A stretch of DNA of 21,461 nucleotides from a virus, in the IMG/VR virus record IMGVR_UViG_3300010883_000598, positions 1 through 21,461 of that record; one strand, given 5' to 3'. A program made the position numbers and the translations under genes. How positions within the stretch are numbered: the stretch's first letter is position 1; each line of letters starts with the position of its first letter. Below the pieces are notes generated by a model. The model was not told the origin of the DNA and did not search any database. It saw nothing but the letters and a program-made list of their open reading frames with translations. Positions 1 through 7,596 of this stretch are shown piece after piece.

Positions 1-616
1 ATAGATTAGCAGAATCAACTAACTCACCGTCAGTTCCTGCATATACTATTCTTGTAGGAGTTAAATCTTCAACATTTAATGAACCAACTTCTGCCTGACC
101 TGTAACATCTATACCTTGTAAGAATGCACCGTTGGCAGCAGTGAATAATCCGTTTATTGTTAGTACGGTAAGACCTTCGATCTCTGTTGTTGTTTCGCCT
201 AATGTAAGAGATGTTGTACCGAGTGTAATATCAGCAGAGGAAATAGTAGAAGAATTTGCGGTAAAGTTTAAAGGATTAAACTGAGTATTTTGAAATAATG
301 TTACGTGGCCAAATTCATCAAGACCAATATTTCGAGGAAAGGATAGATTACCATTTACTGTACTAACTTCAGAGGATGTGTTAGCGTGACCTATTACAAC
401 GTTTGCGGCTTGATCATAAACCGATTGTGTAATGACAATACCATTAGCACTTTCTATTTGCTGAACATAATTGCCTATCGTGTCTATACCAAGAACGACG
501 GAATCTGGAACAATTTGCGGTTTTCGTTCTGCTGGAGCTACAATTGAAGTAGTTGACCCTTCCTTTGGAACGGCCTTAATAGATCGACCGCCGCCGACCT
601 TAACCTTTATTGACAC
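1..616 (-). CDS. Putative virion structural / fibre protein, 5' part only (runs off left edge)
   Basis: The frame is open from a GTG at 614-616 to the window edge, about 205 codons. The GTG follows directly on the TAA (617-619) of the upstream gene in the same frame, so no earlier start exists. It is preceded by a strong Shine-Dalgarno GGAGGT with a 7-nt spacer. The protein begins VSIKVKVGGGRSIKAV (initiator V read as Met). It continues with beta-rich, Thr/Ser/Asn-rich segments such as 'SADITLGTTSLTLGE' and 'LFTAANGAFLQGIDVTG', the composition seen in phage fibre and baseplate-decorating proteins. I recognise no catalytic motif. Position at the end of a fibre gene cluster and the composition suggest another tail-associated structural protein. 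The function is inferred and the C-terminus is not visible. Confidence 0.75.
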   Translation of the reverse strand, partial: MSIKVKVGGGRSIKAVPKEGSTTSIVAPAERKPQIVPDSVVLGIDTIGNYVQQIESANGIVITQSVYDQAANVVIGHANTSSEVSTVNGNLSFPRNIGLDEFGHVTLFQNTQFNPLNFTANSSTISSADITLGTTSLTLGETTTEIEGLTVLTINGLFTAANGAFLQGIDVTGQAEVGSLNVEDLTPTRIVYAGTDGELVDSANL

Positions 617-958
617 TTACGAAACCTCCGTAACAGTATCGACTACGAATGCTAAGCCTTCAACTATTTTAGATCTCTCTCCTGTTTGTTTTTGCATGAT
701 TACATCATATTGGTATTTTCCAGGCTTTATCGAGTCTGTCTGCGTATCAGTTAAAACAAGAGTAATATCGTTGTTAGAAGTTTCAATAGTAAAGTTTACG
801 ATACTCGTCGAGTCAGAATACACCTTTTTGATGCCTGAATAGAAGTTGTACACAGCGATTTCAGAAGCAGAATAATCAGTACCAACCTCATTGAAAAGTT
901 CAATGGTGGTTCTAAAATCACAGCCTTTATCGATGTATATATTTGCTCTTGATGCCAT
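617..958 (-). CDS. Conserved phage structural-type protein, 113 aa (Ig/BppU-N-like by eye)
   Basis: ATG at 956-958, TAA at 617-619. The protein begins MASRANIYIDKGCDFRTTIE and has alternating beta-strand patterns, including 'TLVLTDTQTDSIKPGKYQYDV' and a closing 'IVEGLAFVVD'. I know the same plan (short 'RANIYIDKG' start, a 'PGKYxYDV' turn, an 'EG' strand near the end) from small hypothetical proteins in the tail modules of T4-like cyanophages. It also resembles the N-terminal beta-sandwich domains that plug baseplate or fibre proteins together. An AAGG sits 10 nt before the start, and a late-promoter-like 11-mer lies 38 nt upstream. The next gene starts directly after its stop codon. The fold and role are inferred; the reading frame is secure. 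Confidence 0.8.
   Translation of the reverse strand: MASRANIYIDKGCDFRTTIELFNEVGTDYSASEIAVYNFYSGIKKVYSDSTSIVNFTIETSNNDITLVLTDTQTDSIKPGKYQYDVIMQKQTGERSKIVEGLAFVVDTVTEVS
624..629 (-). promoter_or_regulatory. Strong Shine-Dalgarno for GTG-started gene
   Basis: On the minus strand GGAGGT lies 7 nt upstream of the GTG at 614-616, inside the last codons of the 113-aa gene. It is one of the best ribosome binding sites in the window. It supports GTG as the true start and independent initiation, rather than simple readthrough from the preceding gene. Confidence 0.75.
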
Positions 959-996
959 TAGAGATAAACCTTTATTTTAATATCTTACATTATCTA

Positions 997-1007
997 TATT
1001 ATTTATT
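997..1007 (-). promoter_or_regulatory. Candidate T4-type late promoter (AATAAATAATA)
   Basis: The 56-nt gap between the 149-aa and 113-aa genes reads GCGAATAAATAATATAGATAA on the minus strand. It contains AATAAATA, one base from the T4 late core TATAAATA. The same 11-mer recurs in the other two sizeable gaps of the window (7143-7153 and 18839-18849). It lies 38 nt upstream of the 113-aa start codon. It is a candidate only, because the gap is AT-rich and near-matches occur inside genes. Confidence 0.5.
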
Positions 1008-1014
1008 CGCTTTA

Positions 1015-1464
1015 TTACCAGTCCGTTTCCAATATAATAACTTCTGGAGTCTGATTTAGCGCTCTTGCCATAGATAGACGAGTATTTCCTGCAACAAGTT
1101 GATATTCATTCCCTGTCTGATCAGGAGAATGTAATATTATAGGACATTCAACTCTTCCATTAAAACCGTTAATCATACCTTCGCCTATAAACTGATTAGC
1201 AATTCTACTTATGTTTCGTCTTACACCATCTCTTCTTAAATTTCTAAAGATGCTATCTACTGTTTTTACTTCCCAACTGCTAGTATTTTGCAGGTTTCTC
1301 CACATTGAGTCTCTAAGCTTTTGCGGCCGAGCATTATAAAATAAACCTTCTAAATATCTTAACTGATCTTGTACAGCTTGTGGGTCATTACCTACAAATT
1401 GTCTTGTTATGCGCTCAAACTCAGTGCGCTCATCTCTGAACTCGCCCTTATAATATCTAACCAC
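1015..1464 (-). CDS. 149-aa protein with ParB-like C-terminal motif, downstream of collagen-like fibre
   Basis: The start is GTG at 1462-1464. A stop (1483-1485) lies just upstream in frame and no other start codon falls between them. GGAAG precedes the GTG by about 6 nt. Only one nucleotide separates it from the stop of the 1882-aa fibre gene, so translation is probably coupled. The N-terminal two thirds is charged and helical (many Arg/Glu). The C-terminus reads 'CPIILHSPDQTGNEYQLVAGNTRLSMARAL...VIILETDW'. The 'YxLVAGNTRLxxARAL' stretch resembles the G-x-R-R/L-x-x-A segment of ParB-like (ParB/Srx fold) domains, which occur as small phage proteins. The usual upstream part of a ParB N-terminal domain is not obvious. 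Position alone, directly after a fibre gene as T4 gp38 follows gp37, would suggest a fibre assembly factor, but the sequence does not look like gp38. The function is uncertain. Confidence 0.75.
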   Translation of the reverse strand: MVRYYKGEFRDERTEFERITRQFVGNDPQAVQDQLRYLEGLFYNARPQKLRDSMWRNLQNTSSWEVKTVDSIFRNLRRDGVRRNISRIANQFIGEGMINGFNGRVECPIILHSPDQTGNEYQLVAGNTRLSMARALNQTPEVIILETDW

Positions 1465-1465
1465 A

Positions 1466-4400
1466 TTATTCTTCCAGTAAGTTTAATCTAGATTCAATAT
1501 CATTAATTAAGCCTAGTAACTCAGTAGCTCCACCAGCTTCAATAGGAGCATGTGATATTTCTTGCAGCGCTTCGATCTGTCGTTGTTGCTCTTTAATTGC
1601 TTCGATTAATGTACCAACTATGTTACCATATTGAACATGCTTAATACCTTCATTATTTTCTGTAACAACATGAGGAAGAACAGTTTCAATTTCTTGTGCT
1701 ATTACACCAGTGCCTGGTTGACTATTTTCTTTCCAATTAAAGTTAACACCACGCATGTTAATAACTTTAGAAAGTGCATTTTCAATTGTTTCTACATTTT
1801 CTTTAAGTGACTCATCAGACGTTGAGTTAAAGTTAACAGCATCAACATCTTGGGAGCAAACAATATAGTCACTAGTAGTTAACCAACCTGATATAGCAAC
1901 ACCACCTGGGGTCCAATTCATAACATTCCAAGTTGATCCTGACCACTCAGAACTTAATCTACCAATAGGTACACCAGCAGCCGTGCCACCTGTCATATAA
2001 GATTTTATACCACTTGCTACGGAGCCTGTATTAATCCATGACGCTGCGGTACCATCACCACCAAATGTACCATCACCACCAACTTTTAATTCATCACTAC
2101 TAGGATTGAAGGTTAGCCCATTGGATGCATCAGCCTGAAGTGCCGTGCCACCAGTATGGAAGACCAGCTGTAAGTCAGCATTAGTACCAACAGCAGTAAT
2201 TGTAGAGTATCCACCACCACCACCGCCAGATGAGTTAATTGTAACACTGTCAGTCGTAGTATCAGTAGTAATTGTTACATTGGAACCAGCAACTAATGTT
2301 AATGTATCAGTTGTAGTATCAGCTGCAACAGTTGATTGGCCACTAACAGCTACATTACTAAATGTGTTCTGGTTAGCATCACCACCGCCACCAATTGTAA
2401 TTGTTTTAGTAGCGCTTGTTCCAGATGCTACAACACCCGCACCAACAAAGTTAATAGTTGAGGCCGCTGTTGCTAATGATGAGCCTTCATCTTGTACAGT
2501 AATAGCACTACCACCTGAAGGCCATGACGTAATTGTCGAGCCATTAAGTGTAGCTGAACCATCAATCTTAAGATTTTCTAATGTTAACTCGTCATCGTTA
2601 GCTGTATAGAAGAAGTTCTGTTCACCACCTGGGTTTGGAGAAGTTGTACCATATAAAGGACGTACTCCACTACCACCTTGTACCATGGTGATAAACATTG
2701 CAGTACCCTGTAGACCAGATGTGTGTAAACTTGCAATATCTAGTCCAGTACTACCGCCTGCAGTACCTTGAACACCTTGTGGACCAAATGGTCCTTGTGC
2801 ACCGTTATTACCACCAGTACCCTGCAATCCTTGAATACCAACACCACTACCACCAATAGTACCTTGAGGACCAGCATTACCTAATGAACCCTGGAATCCT
2901 GCAGAACCCTGCGGACCAACTTCAGAACCAGCCGGACCTTGAGGACCAGATGGCCCTTGACCACCAGCTCCAACTAATCCTTGAGAACCTCTAGGACCTT
3001 GAACACCTTCACCTGTAACTCCTGTTCCACCTTGGAAACCGCCTGGCCCTTGAATACCATCCGCGCCCTGGAAACCTGATCCACCAGTTCCGCCGTCTAA
3101 ACCTTGCGGTCCTTGAGTACCTAAGTTACCTTGAATACCTTGGAAACCACCGCCTCCGTCAAATCCTTGAGTACCTTGGTTACCCTGAATACCAGTATCA
3201 CCCTGTGCAGATGTTGAACCGATTGTACCTTGGAAACCGAATGGGCCTTGAGTACCTTGAATACCTAAGTCACCTTGCGGTCCTTGAGGTCCTGCGCTTC
3301 CTGCTCCTTCATTTCCTTGAGCACCTTGGAAACCTAATGGACCCTGTACACCAAGACCAGTTATACCTTGTAAACCTTGAGTACCGAGTGTGCCTTGGAT
3401 ACCTTGTAAACCTTGAGTACCAACACCAACTACACCAGACACACCTTGCGGGCCTTGAAGTCCTTGGATACCATCTCCAGTTGTTCCTTGAGGGCCGTCG
3501 TTACCAGTTGATCCTTGAACACCCTGAGTACCTTGCGGGCCTGAACCACCAAGTCCTTGAGAACCTGTTAAACCTTGAGGTCCCTGTGTGCCTTGTCCAG
3601 AAGAACCTTGAAAACCAAAGCCATCAGCACCTTGAGGTCCTTGTATACCTTGAGTACCAGAACCGGTTGTTCCTTGTATACCTTGAGAACCAGGTCCGCC
3701 TGGTTGGCCTTCGCCACCATCACCACCTTGTAAACCCTGAGGGCCGTCAGATCCTTGAACACCTTGGATACCCTGTGTACCTTGTCCACCAATACCGCCT
3801 GCTCCAGCAATACCTTGTATACCTTGAGCACCGATACCATCAGCACCTTGAGTACCAGAACCTGTTGTTCCTTGCACACCCTGAGTACCTTGAACACCTT
3901 GAGCACCGCTAGTACCTTGAGCACCATCTGCTCCAGCACCCGTGAGACCTTGTGTACCTTGAATACCTAAGTTACCTTGAACACCTTGTAAACCTTGAAT
4001 ACCCTGAACACCATCTGCTCCAACACCAAGTGAACCTTGTAAACCTTGAACACCCTGTGATCCAGTACTACCTGTTGAGCCCTGAGCACCAGCACCTGTA
4101 AGGCCTTGCAAGCCTTGGAAACCTTGAGTTCCCTGAGGTCCTTGTGTACCTTGAGCACCAGTTGAACCGGTTGAACCAGCATCACCTGTTCTTGCAAAAG
4201 TAATCGTTATATCGTCATCATTAGCAAGAGCACCATTACCATCAACATGAGCACAACCTACGTTATAATATCCTCCGCCTATCGCTACAGCCGAACTAAT
4301 AGTATATAAGTGGAATATCTCAGCTGAACCAACCTTAGTAATTTTAAAGTGGCCTTTAATTGGGCTTGTTGAATCATCAATAGTTGATAAGAACGTGGCG

Positions 4401-7114
4401 ATATCAATGAAGTTATCGTCTCGGTTATCAATGTACATTGCAGTACCAGATGATAACGTAGCGTTATTAATTCTTAATTTACCAGTACCTGGGTCACTAT
4501 TTAATGTTGAACTATCGTAAGTATAATCAAAGGTTACACCACCGAATGAACCAGATGTTCCTTGTAAACCTAAAGTACCTTGTGGTCCTTGGATACCTTG
4601 AGTACCAGCACCTGTTAAACCTTGTAAGCCTTGAATACCCTGTGTGCCTTGAGCACCCTGAATACCTGCTGGGCCACGAGGAACGAATGTAATTAGAGTA
4701 GTTGGTCCGTGTACCGCGTTAACAGAAGTCTGCCAGTTAGTAACGTTACCATCAACATAATTAACATCCCAGTAACCGTAATTCTTTGAACCGCTGTCCC
4801 ATGTCCAACCAGTAATTTCGTATATTAACCAATGATGTCCAGCCGGGCCAGAACCATCGTCGTAATTACCTTCTTGTATTTTTAGATAACCTTTAACTGT
4901 ACCTGGTTGACCAGCAATAAAATCAAAGAAATCGTCTACTTGTTCTGCGAACTGATCAACAGGAATATCATCAATTGTAATTAATGTTGCAGCTGTTGGG
5001 TTAGCATTATTGAATTTGAAATTGTTTGTGCCAGGGTCAGTACCACCAAGTGTGTTATTAACAAAGTTCCATGGGAATGTTAATCCACCATATTGTCCTT
5101 GTTCGCCTTGTAAGCCTTGCAACCCTTGAATACCAGTTGTTCCTTGAACACCCTGAGTACCTTGTCCACCAGTACCACCCTGTAATCCCTGAATACCCTG
5201 TAGTCCTTGAGAACCTGTTATCCCTTGGGTACCTTGAGTACCTTGAATTGATTCGCCTTGAACACCCTGTAAACCCTGAAGGCCTTGGAATCCTTGGATA
5301 CCTTTTTCGCCTTGAATACCCTGAGTACCTTGGAAACCTAGTTGGCCTTGAACACCTTGAACACCCTGGATACCTTGTAATCCACGATCGCCATTTCTTG
5401 AGAATGTGACTCTTAAATTTGTAGAATTAGAAAATGCAGTTGCACCATTTAAACGTGTAACATCACATTGCCAATAACCAGTTTTATCTGTGATAAGATC
5501 AATTCTGAAAAGTGCTTGTTCAGCATAATTAGCAGAATTAACTACTCTAATATAACCTTTAGGTGAGCCTGTTAGAGCATCTAATTCAGTAAGTAAGCCA
5601 TCCATAACATTGACAGCGTTTGCTTCTTCGTCATCAATCCATAGTTTTAAGTTAGCAGATGAGAAGTTTGTAGAACTGAACCTTAAGTTACCAGAGCCTG
5701 GATCTGCATCATCAGTAGCAATACCGTAAGTATATTCGTATGAAATACCACCGAAGTCACCAGCTGAACCTTGTAAACCTTGTGGTCCTTGTAGGCCTTG
5801 AACACCCTGAGGTCCAACTTGACCTTGTGTACCTTGAACTCCTTGTAGGCCTTGAACACCCTGTATACCAGTTGTGCCTTGAACACCCTGTGGTCCTACA
5901 CGACCTTGAACACCTTGAGTACCTTGTAAGCCTTGAGGTCCTTGTGGTCCTTGAAGGCCTTGAACACCTCGATCACCAGAAACATCGAAAGCAACTATCA
6001 ATGGGTAACTAATAAAGGTACCTGGATTACCAGAATCTTCTATAACAAAATGTTCTTTAGTAGCAGAACCAGATAAGAATGTTACATCTAATTCCCAATA
6101 AGTACCACCAATATCTTCAACAATATTTTGTACTGAGAAAATTGCGTATCGTGATGGCTCATCGCGCTTTGTTACTTTAACATAAGCTTTATTAACAGAT
6201 GATGAACTAGCAATATATTGATATAGACCATCTAAGTTATTATTAAACGTGTCATCATCATTAATCCAAATCTTAGTAACACCAGTAAATGTTGTGTTTG
6301 TTGCTGGTGAATTAAAGGACATAAACCCGCCCGATGGAGCAGGAGATTCAGTTATTTGATTACCAAGTGAGTATTGAACTATTGCGCCAGAGTCATCACC
6401 ATTAAAGCCCTGCATTCCTTGAATACCAGTATCGCCCTGGATACCAGTTGTGCCTTGAATACCTTGAGGTCCTGCACGACCTTGCAAACCTTGAATACCA
6501 GTTTCGCCTTGAACACCTTGCACACCCTGTGGGCCACGATATCCTTGGATACCTTGAATACCTAAGTTACCTTGAACACCTTGTAAACCCTGAATACCTT
6601 TTGGACCTTGGAAACCACGATATCCTCGTTCGCCCTGGATACCTTCGTTACCAATTGTTCCTTGAACACCCTGAGGACCATTAGATCCTTGTAAACCTTG
6701 AACACCTCTAAATGATCCAATATTTACCCAAGTCGTGCCGTCGTAAATCCAAAGCTCGTCATCAGCGTCATCAATAACACCATCACCAACTGTAGCAGAT
6801 GGGAATGCGGTATTAAGAGTCGCTTGAGGATCGCCACCACTATCAACATCAGCAACTGCACCGATTATTGTAAAGCCGGGACCATAGTCGCCTTGAACAC
6901 CTTGGCCGCCTTGAATACCAGTTGTACCTTGAAGACCTTGAGGTCCAGTTCCTAACGCAAGCCAGTTTGTGCCGTCGGAGTATCTTAGCTCTCCATTATC
7001 AGCATAAACCACAGAACCTTCGAATGGTACTGGATCAAGAGTAATAGGAAAGGCTTGCGGTACGCCATGGCCGATTAATAGATTCTTTCCTGTGAGTGTT
7101 CCAAATTTGGACAT
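1466..7114 (-). CDS. Giant collagen-like tail fibre with four globular inserts and C-terminal S74 chaperone, 1882 aa
   Basis: ATG at 7112-7114 with GGAG 11 nt upstream; TAA at 1466-1468. Domain order by residue: 1-56 N-terminal cap, including 'LRYSDGTNWLALG', a likely virion attachment part. 57-75 is a short Gly-X-Y run. 76-136 is a small insert with 'LWIYDGTTWVNIG'. Collagen-like Gly-X-Y runs occupy 137-240, 381-453, 577-674, 814-856 and a long 977-1455. Four related globular domains lie between them (about 241-380, 454-576, 675-812, 857-976). 1456-1760 is a beta-rich, Gly/Ser/Thr-rich stalk. 1766-1882 is a peptidase S74 / intramolecular chaperone domain beginning SDESLKENV, with Ser1766 and Lys1771 as the expected self-cleavage pair. 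Triplets are mostly G-[I/L/V/T/P]-Q, that is Gln rather than Pro in the third position. In S74 proteins the chaperone trimerises the fibre and is then released. The protein is probably a long trimeric receptor-binding fibre. Confidence 0.9.
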   Translation of the reverse strand: MSKFGTLTGKNLLIGHGVPQAFPITLDPVPFEGSVVYADNGELRYSDGTNWLALGTGPQGLQGTTGIQGGQGVQGDYGPGFTIIGAVADVDSGGDPQATLNTAFPSATVGDGVIDDADDELWIYDGTTWVNIGSFRGVQGLQGSNGPQGVQGTIGNEGIQGERGYRGFQGPKGIQGLQGVQGNLGIQGIQGYRGPQGVQGVQGETGIQGLQGRAGPQGIQGTTGIQGDTGIQGMQGFNGDDSGAIVQYSLGNQITESPAPSGGFMSFNSPATNTTFTGVTKIWINDDDTFNNNLDGLYQYIASSSSVNKAYVKVTKRDEPSRYAIFSVQNIVEDIGGTYWELDVTFLSGSATKEHFVIEDSGNPGTFISYPLIVAFDVSGDRGVQGLQGPQGPQGLQGTQGVQGRVGPQGVQGTTGIQGVQGLQGVQGTQGQVGPQGVQGLQGPQGLQGSAGDFGGISYEYTYGIATDDADPGSGNLRFSSTNFSSANLKLWIDDEEANAVNVMDGLLTELDALTGSPKGYIRVVNSANYAEQALFRIDLITDKTGYWQCDVTRLNGATAFSNSTNLRVTFSRNGDRGLQGIQGVQGVQGQLGFQGTQGIQGEKGIQGFQGLQGLQGVQGESIQGTQGTQGITGSQGLQGIQGLQGGTGGQGTQGVQGTTGIQGLQGLQGEQGQYGGLTFPWNFVNNTLGGTDPGTNNFKFNNANPTAATLITIDDIPVDQFAEQVDDFFDFIAGQPGTVKGYLKIQEGNYDDGSGPAGHHWLIYEITGWTWDSGSKNYGYWDVNYVDGNVTNWQTSVNAVHGPTTLITFVPRGPAGIQGAQGTQGIQGLQGLTGAGTQGIQGPQGTLGLQGTSGSFGGVTFDYTYDSSTLNSDPGTGKLRINNATLSSGTAMYIDNRDDNFIDIATFLSTIDDSTSPIKGHFKITKVGSAEIFHLYTISSAVAIGGGYYNVGCAHVDGNGALANDDDITITFARTGDAGSTGSTGAQGTQGPQGTQGFQGLQGLTGAGAQGSTGSTGSQGVQGLQGSLGVGADGVQGIQGLQGVQGNLGIQGTQGLTGAGADGAQGTSGAQGVQGTQGVQGTTGSGTQGADGIGAQGIQGIAGAGGIGGQGTQGIQGVQGSDGPQGLQGGDGGEGQPGGPGSQGIQGTTGSGTQGIQGPQGADGFGFQGSSGQGTQGPQGLTGSQGLGGSGPQGTQGVQGSTGNDGPQGTTGDGIQGLQGPQGVSGVVGVGTQGLQGIQGTLGTQGLQGITGLGVQGPLGFQGAQGNEGAGSAGPQGPQGDLGIQGTQGPFGFQGTIGSTSAQGDTGIQGNQGTQGFDGGGGFQGIQGNLGTQGPQGLDGGTGGSGFQGADGIQGPGGFQGGTGVTGEGVQGPRGSQGLVGAGGQGPSGPQGPAGSEVGPQGSAGFQGSLGNAGPQGTIGGSGVGIQGLQGTGGNNGAQGPFGPQGVQGTAGGSTGLDIASLHTSGLQGTAMFITMVQGGSGVRPLYGTTSPNPGGEQNFFYTANDDELTLENLKIDGSATLNGSTITSWPSGGSAITVQDEGSSLATAASTINFVGAGVVASGTSATKTITIGGGGDANQNTFSNVAVSGQSTVAADTTTDTLTLVAGSNVTITTDTTTDSVTINSSGGGGGGYSTITAVGTNADLQLVFHTGGTALQADASNGLTFNPSSDELKVGGDGTFGGDGTAASWINTGSVASGIKSYMTGGTAAGVPIGRLSSEWSGSTWNVMNWTPGGVAISGWLTTSDYIVCSQDVDAVNFNSTSDESLKENVETIENALSKVINMRGVNFNWKENSQPGTGVIAQEIETVLPHVVTENNEGIKHVQYGNIVGTLIEAIKEQQRQIEALQEISHAPIEAGGATELLGLINDIESRLNLLEE
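1469..1819 (-). other. S74 intramolecular chaperone domain of the collagen-like fibre (predicted cleavage before Ser1766)
   Basis: The last 117 residues begin S-D-E-S-L-K. Known S74/ICA domains (phage endosialidase, MYRF) use a Ser and a Lys five residues later as the catalytic dyad and cut just before the Ser; this spacing is kept exactly. Downstream 'GVIAQEIETVLPHVV' matches the family core motif. A C-terminal heptad-like helix ('IVGTLIEAIKEQQRQIEALQEI') fits the trimeric coiled coil of the chaperone. Confidence 0.85.
2750..4186 (-). repeat. Long collagen-like Gly-X-Y segment (about 480 residues) with frequent Gly-X-Gly breaks
   Basis: This part of the fibre gene encodes residues 977-1455. 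At DNA level it is a dense array of degenerate 9-nt units (plus strand 'ccttg[a/t]...acc'). At protein level it is mostly G-x-Q triplets. Roughly every 15-40 residues the phase is broken by a Gly-X-Gly step (for example 'GTTGSGTQG', 'GADGFGFQG', 'GITGLGVQG'). The shorter collagen runs nearer the N-terminus have almost no such breaks. The array explains the many spurious open frames on the opposite strand. Confidence 0.9.
4187..6394 (-). repeat. Four paralogous globular domains separated by collagen-like spacers
   Basis: The domains are at 5975-6394, 5387-5755, 4679-5092 and 4187-4546 (120-140 residues each). Three begin with a 'GGxxxxYxY' or 'GGLTFPW' strand, then 'DPGxxxxxx[F/I]', then '[L/M/I]xI[D/N]D'. 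Next comes a helix ('LLTELDALTG', 'VDDFFDFIAG', 'IATFLSTIDD'), 'xxKGY[I/L]+[I/V]', an '[L/I]F/Y.I' strand, a 'GYW/Y..[D/G]V' strand and a closing 'ITFxRxGDxG' that leads straight into collagen triplets. The first copy is more divergent ('KIWINDD', 'GTYWELDVTFLSG'). They look like duplicated beta-rich knobs. I know similar domains from marine phage collagen-like proteins, but have no name for the family. Confidence 0.8.
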
Positions 7115-7142
7115 TTTACTTTAGTCTCCGTTGATCATATTA

Positions 7143-7153
7143 TATTATTTATT
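7143..7153 (-). promoter_or_regulatory. Candidate T4-type late promoter (AATAAATAATA)
   Basis: The 43-nt gap before the 1882-aa fibre gene reads GACAATAAATAATATAATATG on the minus strand, 28 nt upstream of the ATG. The 11-mer is identical to those at 997-1007 and 18839-18849. Its AATAAATA core differs by one base from the T4 late promoter TATAAATA. Confidence 0.5.
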
Positions 7154-7157
7154 GTCT

Positions 7158-7583
7158 TTAGACAACGTCATCTTCCTCAGATTGGCCTAATGTGAACGAT
7201 AATGTAGCATGAATTGCTAAGTCCGTATCACCTATTACTTCTAGAGTGTCTCCACTCTTTAAGAACTGGCCGTTTAGCGGGATTGCAGTGGTTTCGTAAG
7301 CTGGTATTGGCATGTTTCTGATAACATAAAATTCAGCATTAAGATCTTCGCGGTGAAATCTCACGTCGACTCTTGCTGTAGATGCTGTTGTGTTACAGAA
7401 TATTAATGGCGAAATTATTTCACCAACGCCTGGTTCAACAGTTGTACTACCACCAAATACTAATTCCGGAACCTCGTATTGAGGTACTTCAACAAGTACT
7501 TGCCAGTTGGTAGATACGACCTTTTGAATCGCTACCGGTTTTGCGTCCGGTGCCTGCGATGTTGTGATTGTAGTGATTGGCAT
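7158..7583 (-). CDS. Probable virion structural protein, 141 aa
   Basis: ATG at 7581-7583, preceded by AGGA with a 7-nt spacer; TAA at 7158-7160. The gap from the stop of the 3739-aa gene is 13 nt, too short for its own promoter, so the two are probably co-transcribed. The protein begins MPITTITTSQAPDAKPVAIQ and is nearly all predicted beta strand. Visible segments are 'VLVEVPQYEVPELVFG', 'ISPLIFCNTTASTARVDVRF', 'MPIPAYETTAIPLNGQFLKSGDTLEV' and 'AIHATLSFTLGQSEED'. The pattern of a short Ig-like or jelly-roll sandwich with 'LNGQFLxSGDxLEV' is familiar to me from hypothetical structural proteins in marine T4-like phages. It may decorate or attach the neighbouring fibre. No enzymatic motif is seen. 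Confidence 0.8.
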   Translation of the reverse strand: MPITTITTSQAPDAKPVAIQKVVSTNWQVLVEVPQYEVPELVFGGSTTVEPGVGEIISPLIFCNTTASTARVDVRFHREDLNAEFYVIRNMPIPAYETTAIPLNGQFLKSGDTLEVIGDTDLAIHATLSFTLGQSEEDDVV

Positions 7584-7596
7584 ATCTTTATCCTAT

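Noticed and set aside
1464-1466. ATG overlapping the stop of the 1882-aa gene as the start of the next gene
   Set aside because: It is in a different frame from the 149-aa coding sequence and leads to no sensible product. The GTG two bases on is the only start that opens the coding frame.
2145-2609. 154-codon plus-strand open frame with Val/Pro-rich product
   Set aside because: It is antisense to the Thr/Ser/Gly-rich stalk of the 1882-aa fibre. Its composition is what reversed Thr/Gly codons give.
3205-3912. 235-codon plus-strand open frame, and several shorter ones across 3200-6700
   Set aside because: It lies antisense to the collagen repeat. The 9-nt repeat gives Leu/Glu/Tyr/His-rich low-complexity translation in the opposite frames with no domain sense or ribosome site. 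The minus-strand frame encodes the clear fibre.
2750-4186. CRISPR-like regular short repeats
   Set aside because: The repeats are 9 nt, degenerate, contiguous and in frame with Gly-X-Y codons. There are no spacers and no cas genes.
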